A stretch of 64,000 nt of DNA, taken from positions 310,001 to 374,000 of the forward strand of contig JACKAL010000001.1 in the NCBI GenBank assembly GCA_020635085.1, given 5' to 3'. Below are positions 17,372 through 25,138 of the stretch, piece by piece. The position numbers and the translations under genes are program-made. The first letter of the stretch is position 1, and each line of letters starts with the position of its first letter. The stretch is from Pseudobdellovibrionaceae bacterium. GTDB lineage: Bacteria; Bdellovibrionota; Bdellovibrionia; Bdellovibrionales; JAGQZY01. The notes beneath the pieces were generated by a model, which had not been told where the DNA came from, ran no database searches, and was given only the letters and a program-made list of their open reading frames with translations.

Positions 17372-17388
17372 TGAAAAATGGTCGGGGA
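17372..17388. other. Putative attachment site att2 (tRNA-Pro 3'-end repeat)
   Basis: TGAAAAATGGTCGGGGA matches 53303-53319 at the tRNA-Pro 3' end in 16 of 17 positions, including the full CCCCGACCA end. It lies 87 bases past the stop of the second integrase, like att1 relative to the first integrase. Confidence 0.55.
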
Positions 17389-17400
17389 CCATCCCAGACC
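17380..17400 (-). terminator. Terminator of the second integrase, overlapping att2
   Basis: On the minus strand GGTCTGGGA-TGG-TCCCCGACC forms a 9-bp stem with one mismatch, followed by ATTTTTC. The opposite strand has AAAAAAGC after the stem, so the hairpin may work both ways. It shares bases with the attachment-like repeat. Confidence 0.6.
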
Positions 17401-17474
17401 AAAAAAGCAGTTTAAATCGAACACTTACAATTTACTCGTTTTTCTAGATTCTTGTCCAGCGAAATGTCTCGAAA

Positions 17475-18560
17475 TTACCGTCTCAGTTCAAGGATTTTAC
17501 CCCCATGAACAGCTTGAGGTAGGTTGATTTTGAGTTCTTCAGTGGCACCTTCGACGTCCTTTCCACAAAGCCTTAAATAGCCTTGAGTGGTCTTTAAGGA
17601 AGAGTGGCCGACTATCGCCATAACTTTAGAAAGAGCAACGCCGTTATTTAGCATTTGCGTAATAAACGTGGCTCTAAGGTCATGAAACTTGATCGGGGTA
17701 ATGTCGAGAGATTTACAAAAATCTTTGGTAGCAATGGCAATCGTTCCCTGTGCCCATTCGCGTGAACGAGGTAGAACATACTCTGATTCGCCCATTTTGA
17801 GTTTGAGTTCAAACAGGAAAGTTCTACACGTTGATGAAATCGGGCAGACTCGATTTTTAGCTGTTTTCGTAGGTCCTTCGCCATTCATTTTTGACCATGA
17901 TTTATTAATACTAATAAATCCCGATTCAAAATCTACGTCTGACCAGCGAAGTGCGTAGAGTTCTCCGCTACGCATTCCAGTTAAAAGAGCCAATGTCCAA
18001 TGGTAAAAAAAACGATGATTGAGTGATTTTGCTTCCTGTAAAAATAAATCAATCTCGCTTCTATTTAAAACCCCTTGTTGAACATCACCAACTCTTACCT
18101 TTACGGCCAAGGCAGGGTTTCGATTAAGCAACCCTTCTTCGATTGCCATATTGAATACACGTTTCACAATTTTTAGAATTGTTTTGCGAGTATTGCTCGA
18201 AACGCCCTGTACATGTTCGTAAATTAGATGATGAACATCTGTAGGGGTGAGGTCATCAATGAACTTTTTGCTCCAAAGTGGATTTACCCACTTTCTAAGA
18301 ATTTTTGAGTAATTGTTGTGGGTCGAGGCGCAAAACTCTGTTTTGTACCGATCCATTACTCGCTGAGACCATCCCATCCACGCCACTCTATTTTTATGAG
18401 CATTGAGTTGAGTTTTTAATTCAAACTCAATCTCGTAAGCTTCATTTAGGGTCGGTATGTTGAATTTGGTCTTTGATTTCTGGACACCGCTACTATCTCT
18501 GGCTTTTACTTGCACACGATACAAAATTTTTCCGTCTTTTTCATACTTAATGATAGGCAT
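17475..18560 (-). CDS. Tyrosine recombinase/integrase of element 2
   Basis: The ATG at 18560 (MPIIKYEKDGKILYRVQV) is one base away from the excisionase stop, as in element 1. The product is 361 residues. The catalytic residues are R197 (TGMRSGEL), K232, H293-x-x-R296 (FHDLRATFIT), H319 (GHSSLKTT) and Y328. It shares long matching segments with the integrase of element 1 (GITPIKFHDLRATFIT versus DITPIKFHDLRATFIT), so both probably recognise the same tRNA target. It is expected to insert and excise the element at the tRNA-Pro 3' end. Confidence 0.93.
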   Translation of the reverse strand: MPIIKYEKDGKILYRVQVKARDSSGVQKSKTKFNIPTLNEAYEIEFELKTQLNAHKNRVAWMGWSQRVMDRYKTEFCASTHNNYSKILRKWVNPLWSKKFIDDLTPTDVHHLIYEHVQGVSSNTRKTILKIVKRVFNMAIEEGLLNRNPALAVKVRVGDVQQGVLNRSEIDLFLQEAKSLNHRFFYHWTLALLTGMRSGELYALRWSDVDFESGFISINKSWSKMNGEGPTKTAKNRVCPISSTCRTFLFELKLKMGESEYVLPRSREWAQGTIAIATKDFCKSLDITPIKFHDLRATFITQMLNNGVALSKVMAIVGHSSLKTTQGYLRLCGKDVEGATEELKINLPQAVHGGKILELRR

Positions 18561-18561
18561 A

Positions 18562-18843
18562 TTACACATCCTTTCTAAGAAGAAAAGAACGTAGCTCGGA
18601 GTATCGAAATCTGAGCTGTCTTCCAAATTTAAAGTAGGGGACAAGTCCACGACATACTTTAATTCGCAAAGCATTCTCAGTGATTCCCAAAAACTGCGAG
18701 GCTAATTTTGTATTGAGAAATTCAGGCACTATTTGATTTTCAAAGAACAGGTCACTGGCGTTATTGCTAGTGACCGCATTTCCATTCTTAATATGGCGTA
18801 TAAAGACTCCTTTTTCAATGGTTAATAGAATTAAAAAATACAA
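18562..18843 (-). CDS. Excisionase-family helix-turn-helix protein (element 2)
   Basis: Up to 93 residues. The conserved part is LNTKLASQFLGITENALRIKV followed by FKFGRQLRFRYSELRSFLL, an excisionase/MerR-like HTH. The start is uncertain: the ATG at 18843 has a poor ribosome site, while AAGGAG occurs inside the frame near codon 11 without a standard start just after it. It is coupled to the integrase. Confidence 0.8.
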   Translation of the reverse strand: MYFLILLTIEKGVFIRHIKNGNAVTSNNASDLFFENQIVPEFLNTKLASQFLGITENALRIKVCRGLVPYFKFGRQLRFRYSELRSFLLRKDV

Positions 18844-18894
18844 TTTTTAAGAGGATATTTTTAAAATTTACCCTCCTATATTCAGTTCAAAGCG

Positions 18895-18921
18895 GCGACG
18901 TTTTGTTTATAAAAACGTCGC
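18895..18921. promoter_or_regulatory. 10-bp inverted repeat between xis and the DNA-binding gene
   Basis: GCGACGTTTT (18895-18904) and AAAACGTCGC (18912-18921) are perfect inverted repeats with a 7-base loop. They lie upstream of the excisionase-integrase pair and just past the small DNA-binding gene. It could be an operator for xis-int or a terminator. Confidence 0.45.
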
Positions 18922-18947
18922 TGATTTCGACGAAAAAAAAGAAGGGG

Positions 18948-19235
18948 TCAGATTGCCCCCTTAGAGAGCCTTAATAGCTCGTCTCGCAGCTCCTCCTCGG
19001 TCAAACTGCGTCGAAGAAGTTTTCTCATATATTTTTTACGATCAAACATAATTTTTTGTAAACTTGGCTTATGTTTTTCGTAATACTTTTCAAAGAAAAT
19101 TCCTAAAACGGCATTAACGAACTTGCTAGGATTAACAACGCCTGACTCAAGCCTGATCTCCTTCATCTTATCCATGAGTAATGAGTTGTTCTTTTCGTCG
19201 ATAAGAACCCGAACACCCTTGGTAGTCTCACTCAT
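18948..19235 (-). CDS. Small ribbon-helix-helix-like protein, possible relaxosome component
   Basis: The ATG at 19235 (MSETTKGVRVLIDEKNN) overlaps the stop of the upstream lipoprotein gene (ATGA); the longer frame to 19343 would overlap it by a hundred bases. The product is about 95 residues. VRVLIDEKNNSLLMDKM...SGVVNPSKFVNAVLG looks like a ribbon-helix-helix strand followed by two helices. A basic helical tail with KKYMRKLLRR follows. Its place equals that of 8418-8804 in element 1. It may bind the transfer origin; the family is not firmly recognised. Confidence 0.55.
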   Translation of the reverse strand: MSETTKGVRVLIDEKNNSLLMDKMKEIRLESGVVNPSKFVNAVLGIFFEKYYEKHKPSLQKIMFDRKKYMRKLLRRSLTEEELRDELLRLSKGAI

Positions 19236-19522
19236 TTTACACCACCAATGTTGCTTGTTCGCTTCCAGCTCGCGGTGCCTTGGATCGTCCAAGTGCAATG
19301 AGCTTGGATTAGTTCGTTGCCATTGGTTTTCCACGGATGACACTGCTTTTTTATATTTGGATTTGCGAGCATGAAATCTTTGTCGATCTCAGGCCGTTGG
19401 GCGGTCACTTGGTCCAGACCAAATATTTTTTCTCTTTTTTTCTTCTCCTTTTGTTCTTCTATAAAAGAAGCACAGCCAGTGAGCTTTAAAAAAACTAAAC
19501 AAAGAAATACAATTTTTTTCAT
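19232..19522 (-). CDS. Small lipoprotein, VirB7-like position
   Basis: The ATG at 19522 with AAGGAA ribosome site gives a 96-residue product. The signal MKKIVFLCLVFLKLTGC ends in a good lipobox (LTGC). The mature part has two Cys (KKQCHPW and QAHCTW) and a Lys/Glu-rich start. It precedes the small DNA-binding gene with an ATGA overlap. It could be a VirB7-type core lipoprotein or an entry-exclusion factor; no family is recognised. Confidence 0.6.
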   Translation of the reverse strand: MKKIVFLCLVFLKLTGCASFIEEQKEKKKREKIFGLDQVTAQRPEIDKDFMLANPNIKKQCHPWKTNGNELIQAHCTWTIQGTASWKRTSNIGGVK

Positions 19523-19652
19523 AAATTCCTTTCGTAAACTTCCGTTCAAAAACTCCCAATTCCCATCTCAAAACAGCAAAATATCCATATATTGCTGTAT
19601 GAGTCGAAAAATCGAAGTTTTTTAAACGTAAATTCAATGGTTTATCGTTGAG

Positions 19653-19677
19653 ACCCTCTACATACTTGGTAGAGGGT
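19653..19677. other. 9-bp inverted repeat, candidate origin of transfer of element 2
   Basis: ACCCTCTAC (19653-19661) and GTAGAGGGT (19669-19677) are perfect inverted repeats around a 7-base loop. They lie 32 bases past the end of the Replic_Relax gene, in a gap of about 190 bases. Position matches the candidate at 8855-8905. It may also be a terminator, but no T run follows. Confidence 0.4.
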
Positions 19678-19708
19678 TAGTATGGGTTAAGTACACAGTA
19701 AGTAGACC

Positions 19709-20473
19709 TTATGGGAGTCTTACAGTTAATCCACTCTGTGATGTAAAGTTGATACTTGTTGTTGTCGCTAAAAGTACATCTAAAGAAATGCCGTAGATTC
19801 TGGATTTACAGTTTCGTGATTTTAAAATGTCACTTTCGACGGCTTGAATTTGTTCGAGCTGTGTCTTTGTTCTGCAAACTAAAAACATAGCAGCAATTTC
19901 ACTGTCGTAAAACTTTTTAAGTTTTTTATCTGTTTTTTCAAAAGATTGACAAGTATTTTCAAATTCAAGAGCCACCCAGAATCGCTTCTGGTTAATCTCT
20001 AACTCAATAGCAGCATCCATATTTGATTTTACAAACGCACCTAGATTGTAATATTCAGCACAGATATCTAGACATTGAAGTACATTTTCCGTCAAATAGT
20101 TTAGCACGCATTTTCTTTTTGAAATAAATCGTCGAATATCAACAAGTGTTAAATCATGAATTGGTTTCTCACTCCTTTCTGGTAACTTTAATGGTTTATA
20201 TATTAAATGCTCTTGTACAATAAAGAGACCCTCCTTTGTGATTGAATAACAAAACAAAAATTCTTTTTCTGTCTGTATTCCAGCTCGAGAAAGTAAACTC
20301 AAAAGCACCAATCGGTTGAGTCTTGCGTTCAATGATCGCACAGTTTTTGTGTGGCTAAAGAACTCATTTTGTAACTGGTTTCTGCTAACGATTTTACTTT
20401 CCAAAACAAACACAAGAATTTTGAGATCTCTTGCAGTTACTTCGGGATACTTTTTTCTGGTATTTTTTCTCAA
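19709..20473 (-). CDS. Replic_Relax-family (replication-relaxation) protein, element 2
   Basis: A 254-residue protein with the family layout. An N-terminal winged helix (RDLKILVFVLESKIVSRNQL... LNARLNRLVLLSLLSR) is followed by the conserved HDLTLVDIRRFI. A PD-like core follows, with DAAIELEINQKRFWVALEFENTCQS and a strand AAMFLVCRTK. The family (PF13814) is common on conjugative plasmids and ICEs and is thought to start DNA processing. It lies between the FtsK-like ATPase and the candidate transfer origin. Start at ATG 20473, with AGGAGG about 10 bases upstream. No classical HUH relaxase is present in the window, so this is the best candidate for that role. Confidence 0.7.
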   Translation of the reverse strand: MRKNTRKKYPEVTARDLKILVFVLESKIVSRNQLQNEFFSHTKTVRSLNARLNRLVLLSLLSRAGIQTEKEFLFCYSITKEGLFIVQEHLIYKPLKLPERSEKPIHDLTLVDIRRFISKRKCVLNYLTENVLQCLDICAEYYNLGAFVKSNMDAAIELEINQKRFWVALEFENTCQSFEKTDKKLKKFYDSEIAAMFLVCRTKTQLEQIQAVESDILKSRNCKSRIYGISLDVLLATTTSINFTSQSGLTVRLP

Positions 20474-20543
20474 ATATAAACCTCCTTTTTACTAAAAATT
20501 TGAGGTAGGTTTGTTAAAGACTAACAAACCTGCCATTTTTAAA

Positions 20544-22013
20544 TTAATGTTGATCTTGATCTGTAATGGAACTTTCAAACTCTTTGTGCTTTTTGTCGGC
20601 AGTCGCCTGAGTGGTAGAAAACATTTCTCCTTGCAGTCGTCTGCGACCTTCTGCAAAGTCTTTTTTGATAATTTCGAGTTCAGCCTCTAGCAGTTCATCT
20701 GTCAAAAGCGGTGTTTGTACCTCGGTTTCAAATGTTCCGTTTTGCCAAATCCCGCGCCCTTTGATGTCGCTAAGTTCAATAGCTCGTTTATTGCCAAGTG
20801 CTACGTTTGAGCCAGCCACGCTCTGCATACGAAACGCCATTCGACCTTGGAGGTTTTCTAAAACCTTGGTGTCGATCGAGTCTTTAACAGGCTTCTGCGT
20901 CGCCAGAATCAAATGAATGCCCGCTGCGCGTGCAAGCTTTGCAAGCTCATCAATATGGTCACGGGCCTTGTCGATGTACTCCTTATTTTCAGAATCCGCA
21001 CGTTCTTTACCAAAAAGGACACTAGCCTCATCGACGGCAACGACAATTAAATCCTTATTGTCATGCTCTGGGACGATTTTCTTTTTACGGTTCTCTTCCA
21101 AGTATTTAAACCTGTTTTTCATCTCACCAACAATTTTTTCAAGCAAGGCGACAGCTTCCTTTTCGTCTTTGGCGATTTTCACGTTGGGAAGGTCACTAAA
21201 TTCGACAACCTCAATCCCTCGTTTTAAATCCAAAAGATAAAACTGAACGTGTTTTGAGTTTTTAAGCAAACTTAAAACGACTTGGCGAAAAAAATTACTT
21301 TTACCGCCACCTGTGGACCCAGCGATCAGCAAATGTGGAAGACTGTCCATCCTTTGGGTGATAACTCGCTCTATGCTTTCGCCGATAACGAAGCTATAGG
21401 CTTGATTGAATTTCTCTTTAATATTTTCAAACAACACCAATTTTGGGATTTCTTTGCCAGAGAGCAGCACTTCAATAAACTTTTTATTTTTACCTAGGCG
21501 CACTTCTGAGGCCGTTTTTCCATAGGCCGTTGCAAAGTTACCGTTTTTAGTTTCAAACTCATTAACGCTCACGCCTTTAGCGAGAAACTGAATCAGCTCC
21601 TTATCATTTCCAAGGTCATGTACTTCGATAATCTCTGGAAACTCGCCAGCGCCGTTTTTAATACCCAGAACATTAAAAATATTCTGGTACTTCATGTTTT
21701 TAAGCATGGTGGGTAATCCCAATATTAAAAATAAGACGAGGCAAATTAAAAACATGGTCATTCCAGATAAGATAAAACATGCTTTCCACGAGAGCACTTC
21801 TGGGTGTTTAGAAAATATTTTTACAATATCGGATTTGTGATAACTCATCCGATAAATAGCGCTAATAATAACGACACCCAATACAAGAAGTGCGTTCATT
21901 GAAGCACTTGAGCATCGTTGGTACTCACGAAAAGCGGCACTAAAAATAATTCCAAGGCCTTTCATGAATAGAAATAAATTATTGGTTCCTGATGATTTTT
22001 TCTCTTTACTCAT
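20544..22013 (-). CDS. FtsK/SpoIIIE-like DNA translocase, coupling protein of element 2
   Basis: A 489-residue protein with two membrane segments (about 41-55 and 79-101). The RecA-like ATPase has Walker A GSTGGGKS (232-239), DLIVVAVDEASVLF as Walker B (about 315-328) and LARAAGIHLILATQKP, the FtsK sensor segment. It lacks the FtsK gamma domain. This is the FtsK/TcpA-like class of coupling proteins used by some ICEs, unlike the VirD4/TraG type in element 1. It overlaps VirB10 upstream by ATGA. It should deliver DNA to the type IV channel. Confidence 0.85.
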   Translation of the reverse strand: MSKEKKSSGTNNLFLFMKGLGIIFSAAFREYQRCSSASMNALLVLGVVIISAIYRMSYHKSDIVKIFSKHPEVLSWKACFILSGMTMFLICLVLFLILGLPTMLKNMKYQNIFNVLGIKNGAGEFPEIIEVHDLGNDKELIQFLAKGVSVNEFETKNGNFATAYGKTASEVRLGKNKKFIEVLLSGKEIPKLVLFENIKEKFNQAYSFVIGESIERVITQRMDSLPHLLIAGSTGGGKSNFFRQVVLSLLKNSKHVQFYLLDLKRGIEVVEFSDLPNVKIAKDEKEAVALLEKIVGEMKNRFKYLEENRKKKIVPEHDNKDLIVVAVDEASVLFGKERADSENKEYIDKARDHIDELAKLARAAGIHLILATQKPVKDSIDTKVLENLQGRMAFRMQSVAGSNVALGNKRAIELSDIKGRGIWQNGTFETEVQTPLLTDELLEAELEIIKKDFAEGRRRLQGEMFSTTQATADKKHKEFESSITDQDQH

Positions 22014-22945
22014 ATTTTTTCCTCTACTTTTTCTAAAAGTTGAATTGAGAACTCAGTGCCGTTTTTTAATAAAACGTACTCTGGCTCTTGGTTAAGTTGT
22101 TCGGCCTGTCGGCCAGCTTCGCTTTCTGCTGTTTTTGCAATGCCGTTATAAAAGGCATTTTTAAGACTGGATTTCACAGCCACCTGGCCTTGAATACCGC
22201 CGAGGGACTCTTTTTGAGCTAACACTTCGCTCATCCCTGAGGCCATATTAAGGGCCATTGTACCTATAGCTCTTGATCCGAGCTTTCCGTGGTAATCGCC
22301 GATTATGCCAATGAGGTTCGTTTTAGAATCAATGGCCTGAGCTTTAATGGACAATTCCTCCCCAGTCGGTAAGAGAGCATGGTCAAAGTTAATGATAGCC
22401 CTGCGGCTGGCCCCCATGGTCACACTTCCAAACAAAAGGCTTTTTGCAGGAAGGCCGAGCATCGACCGATCAAGCACCATGGCTTTACAGATCTGGCTCG
22501 GCTCTCTGGTGTCCACGGATGTTAAAAGCCTGACCCTAACGACGGTGCCGCGAGCGTTTTGCTTTTCGCTCGAAGACTCATCGCTTGAAAGATCAATGAT
22601 TTGTGAAGCCTTATATTTAATAAAAGGTTTCACAGTCTTTCTTGAAGGCTTTGTGCTTTTAGGGACATTTCCTAGAACTTGCGAATTGCCGACTGTACCA
22701 GTGCTGCCATCATCGTTTGTCGGAGCGGATCTCTCTTCATCAACTTTTGCTTGTTCTTTGGCACTTGCAGTTGTTTTCATGAGAACCGAGGTGTCGTTTG
22801 TAAAAAACGTCCATGCGAACCAACTAACTGTAGTCAGTATCAAAATAATGACTAAGAAAAATCCCAGTTTTCGTTTATCAACGACTGTTTTTCCGCCGCT
22901 TTCTTTTTGGAAGAAAGCGACGATCTTCATAAATAGCTTTTTCAT
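22010..22945 (-). CDS. VirB10/TrbI-like channel protein, element 2
   Basis: A 311-residue protein with one membrane segment (about 28-48), a Ser/Thr/Lys-rich periplasmic linker and a VirB10 C-terminal domain. Key segments are GTVVRVRLLTSVDTREPS, LPAKSLLFGSVTMGASRRAI and the closing LLKNGTEFSIQLLEKV. It is coupled by ATGA overlaps to VirB9 upstream and the FtsK-like gene downstream. VirB10 connects inner-membrane ATPases to the outer-membrane core. Confidence 0.82.
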   Translation of the reverse strand: MKKLFMKIVAFFQKESGGKTVVDKRKLGFFLVIILILTTVSWFAWTFFTNDTSVLMKTTASAKEQAKVDEERSAPTNDDGSTGTVGNSQVLGNVPKSTKPSRKTVKPFIKYKASQIIDLSSDESSSEKQNARGTVVRVRLLTSVDTREPSQICKAMVLDRSMLGLPAKSLLFGSVTMGASRRAIINFDHALLPTGEELSIKAQAIDSKTNLIGIIGDYHGKLGSRAIGTMALNMASGMSEVLAQKESLGGIQGQVAVKSSLKNAFYNGIAKTAESEAGRQAEQLNQEPEYVLLKNGTEFSIQLLEKVEEKI

Positions 22946-23634
22946 TTTAATAAACTCCTTTCGATTCGTAAAAATCTTGTTTGCTTTAAATACTGAATGG
23001 ACAGATCAAAACTTCTTTTTGGGTTCTGATAAACCACAATGCGACCACGGACTTTTTCTTTGTCTATGGTGGCGTTTTCAAAGACGACATCCAGCTTTGG
23101 TGGGTCTTTGCCCTTCATCGAAATTTTTATGGTCTTTGACGATGTAGACTTCTTTGCTGTCGCAATAAAATCAATGAGGACGATGTCCGAATTTGATTTC
23201 ACCTTTTGAAAAGAAAATTTTAAGTCCTTTATGGATAAATCTTTTTTAAAAGACTTCTCAATAAACTCATCAACTTCGATCTTTTGGTAAACCTCATTGG
23301 GTTTTTCAGATTTAGCAAAAACTTTGATAAAATCATCGCCTCGACAAGATTCGCAAACTGATACGTCAAACCCAAAAGTTTGTTTTTCGGTATACACGAA
23401 CATATTTGTCGAAACTCTCGATAGTGGTTGAAGCGCCACATCTCGATCTGCGTTTTCGATGTTAAAGTAATTTTTGTTGCCAAAGATGATCTTTTGCGGT
23501 TTCTCTGAAAATCTTAAAAGCGTCGTTTTCCCAAGAACAAGCGTTAGCGGATAAATTTCATTCTCACTCAAATTTACGGTTTTTATATCTCTTCCGTACA
23601 CATACAGGCTTTGCATTATACAAAGCACACCCAC
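22942..23634 (-). CDS. VirB9/TrbG-like protein, element 2
   Basis: The core shows IYPLTLVLGKTTLLRFSEKP, IIFGNKNYFNIENADRDVALQP and TNMFVYTEKQTFGFDV, which are VirB9 N-terminal beta-domain motifs. The GTG at 23634 leaves only a short hydrophobic leader. An in-frame ATT at 23649, six bases after AAGGAA, would give a fuller signal peptide (LRLFVGVLCIMQSLYVYG), so the true start may be this rare codon. Two Cys (CESC) occur mid-protein. It forms the outer-membrane complex with VirB10. Confidence 0.75.
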   Translation of the reverse strand: MGVLCIMQSLYVYGRDIKTVNLSENEIYPLTLVLGKTTLLRFSEKPQKIIFGNKNYFNIENADRDVALQPLSRVSTNMFVYTEKQTFGFDVSVCESCRGDDFIKVFAKSEKPNEVYQKIEVDEFIEKSFKKDLSIKDLKFSFQKVKSNSDIVLIDFIATAKKSTSSKTIKISMKGKDPPKLDVVFENATIDKEKVRGRIVVYQNPKRSFDLSIQYLKQTRFLRIERSLLK

Positions 23635-23651
23635 GAATAGTCTTAAAATAA

Positions 23652-24278
23652 CTAATTCCTTTGGTGCTCGATAATGCCATTGATATAGAGCCCGATGGGG
23701 TTAAAACGCGTTCGACTTCCTCGGATAAGTTCCAAACTCAGTTGCAAAGGAGCCACAAGTGGCAATCCATCAACACGAATCACGCGATCAAAGCTTGCGA
23801 TTACTGCACTGTCACTGATTTTTACATCAATGTTCGCCACGGCTTGTTCAAATTTTTTCTTAGACAGGTCATTTTTAATAAACAATAAAAGATCGTCTTT
23901 GATTTTATCTAAAAGTCCCGACGTGGTGATGGGTTGTATGTGGTGAAGGACCTCGTCGAGGTTTAGCTTTTTCCACTGATACCGCTTTTCAATAAAGCGT
24001 TTGATGATCTCGACGACCTCCTCGCGCTCAATCGGCACATCCTTTTTCTCGCTTTCTACCCAAATACGTTCTTTGTGGTTTAGCACAACGACAAAGGGAT
24101 CTCTTAAAAGACTCCATGCCATCATTACCCAGGCTCCCAGTGCTAGAAAAATAAACACAGCGCTCATGTAACGATAAAACATTAATACTCGGTTTAAGGT
24201 GATCCACTGCGAGTGGACGCCTTGAGGCAGATTATCTACCTGCTTATTTTTTAAAAAGTTTTTGATTTTTTCGATCAT
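23652..24278 (-). CDS. VirB8/TraE-like inner-membrane protein
   Basis: A 208-residue protein with a cytoplasmic N-terminus, a single membrane segment (about 33-57, LMFYRYMSAVFIFLALGAWVMMAW) followed by RDPFVVVLN, and a periplasmic NTF2-like domain with long helices and beta strands. This matches VirB8/TraE assembly factors. It lies between VirB6 and VirB9 in a tight operon (17 and 2 base gaps), the usual position. Confidence 0.7.
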   Translation of the reverse strand: MIEKIKNFLKNKQVDNLPQGVHSQWITLNRVLMFYRYMSAVFIFLALGAWVMMAWSLLRDPFVVVLNHKERIWVESEKKDVPIEREEVVEIIKRFIEKRYQWKKLNLDEVLHHIQPITTSGLLDKIKDDLLLFIKNDLSKKKFEQAVANIDVKISDSAVIASFDRVIRVDGLPLVAPLQLSLELIRGSRTRFNPIGLYINGIIEHQRN

Positions 24279-24280
24279 TT

Positions 24281-25138
24281 TTATTTCCTTTCGTTTTTAT
24301 TAGAATCAAATCGTTTACTTTGTTCGTTTTGTTTAAAATCGTTTCTCCTTTCTTTGTTTGGGAGTTTCATGGTTCCCATGGTTTTAAGTTTGATGTACTT
24401 CATCGCAAGTTGAGCAGGTGCAGTAGCAAAGCCCGATGCTGTTGAGGATAGACCGTCATTGATGAGGGATCTTGTCGCCATTGGCACAAGAAGCATGCTT
24501 ACGCCCACGCAAAGGTTCATCACGATGGATTGAAGATAGTCTTCAAAACCCATAAACTGAGGCTCGGCTGCAAGACGCAATAAAAGTGCGCCAAGTGTGC
24601 TCCACAAAATACGCCAGAGAACGACTTGGATCAGACTCTTATACAAATTTCCCGTAACAAACGCCGTTTGTCTTGGAATGAATGCCAAGATCATAAGCGG
24701 TGAGATAATGTACAAGATGGCCCATACAAAATGTGTCAATGCCTCGGCAAAGAAAAATCCAAGATACGCAATCATGTAGGCAATAATCGCTATGAAGTAG
24801 AGAATGTGCTCTCTAAAATCAAACAACGAACTTGATTTGTTGTTGGTTGATGGTCCAAAGTGACCCATCACCTCTAAAAAATTGTTCTTTTGGTCAAGCT
24901 TTTGCAAAATACCATCGCTCAAAAAAGACAAAGTGTGCATGACTTCTTCAAAAGAAATCAAAAGAAGAACTGAAATGATTGTCCTTCTCAAAATATCAAC
25001 AACGTTGATGGGTTGTTGGTCCTCTTTTAAAAACTCTAAAATAATAAGAAAAATCACAAGAGGTATGATTAGCACCCAATACACGCTCAGGAGTTCAGAT
25101 CGAAGCTCACGAGCAATCCCAGCAATGTTTTCAAACAT
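24281..25138 (-). CDS. VirB6/TrbL-like polytopic membrane protein
   Basis: A 285-residue protein with about six membrane segments (near 20-38, 50-70, 108-135, 136-153, 165-185 and 200-220). It has the VirB6/TrbL hallmark region HFVWAILYIISPLMILAFIPRQTAFVTGNLYKSLIQVVLW in its middle. The C-terminus is charged and cytoplasmic (LPNKERRNDFKQNEQSKR). VirB6 forms the inner-membrane part of the DNA path. Start at ATG 25138 shares a base with the VirB5 stop. Confidence 0.8.
   Translation of the reverse strand: MFENIAGIARELRSELLSVYWVLIIPLVIFLIILEFLKEDQQPINVVDILRRTIISVLLLISFEEVMHTLSFLSDGILQKLDQKNNFLEVMGHFGPSTNNKSSSLFDFREHILYFIAIIAYMIAYLGFFFAEALTHFVWAILYIISPLMILAFIPRQTAFVTGNLYKSLIQVVLWRILWSTLGALLLRLAAEPQFMGFEDYLQSIVMNLCVGVSMLLVPMATRSLINDGLSSTASGFATAPAQLAMKYIKLKTMGTMKLPNKERRNDFKQNEQSKRFDSNKNERK

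Larger units (their letters stand above)
6877..17388. mobile_element. Integrated element 1 (mobilisable or decayed conjugative element)
   Basis: Bounded by tRNA-Pro-like repeats at 6877 and 17372. The order from the left end is integrase, excisionase, small DNA-binding protein, non-coding gap with a strong inverted repeat, Replic_Relax protein, lipoprotein, coupling ATPase, VirB10 and VirB9. A toxin-antitoxin-like pair, a patatin fragment, an IS3-family element and a DUF2779 fragment follow. VirB2, B3, B4, B5, B6 and B8 are absent, so it cannot build a transfer channel alone. It may be a degraded sibling of element 2, or may use that element's apparatus. Confidence 0.55.
17085..17474. other. 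Non-coding junction between elements 1 and 2
   Basis: About 390 bases without a convincing gene. A 63-codon minus-strand frame (17124-17315) has basic, Leu-rich content but no recognisable motif. The stretch holds the attachment-like repeat (17372-17388) and a terminator hairpin (17380-17400) downstream of the second integrase. Confidence 0.6.
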
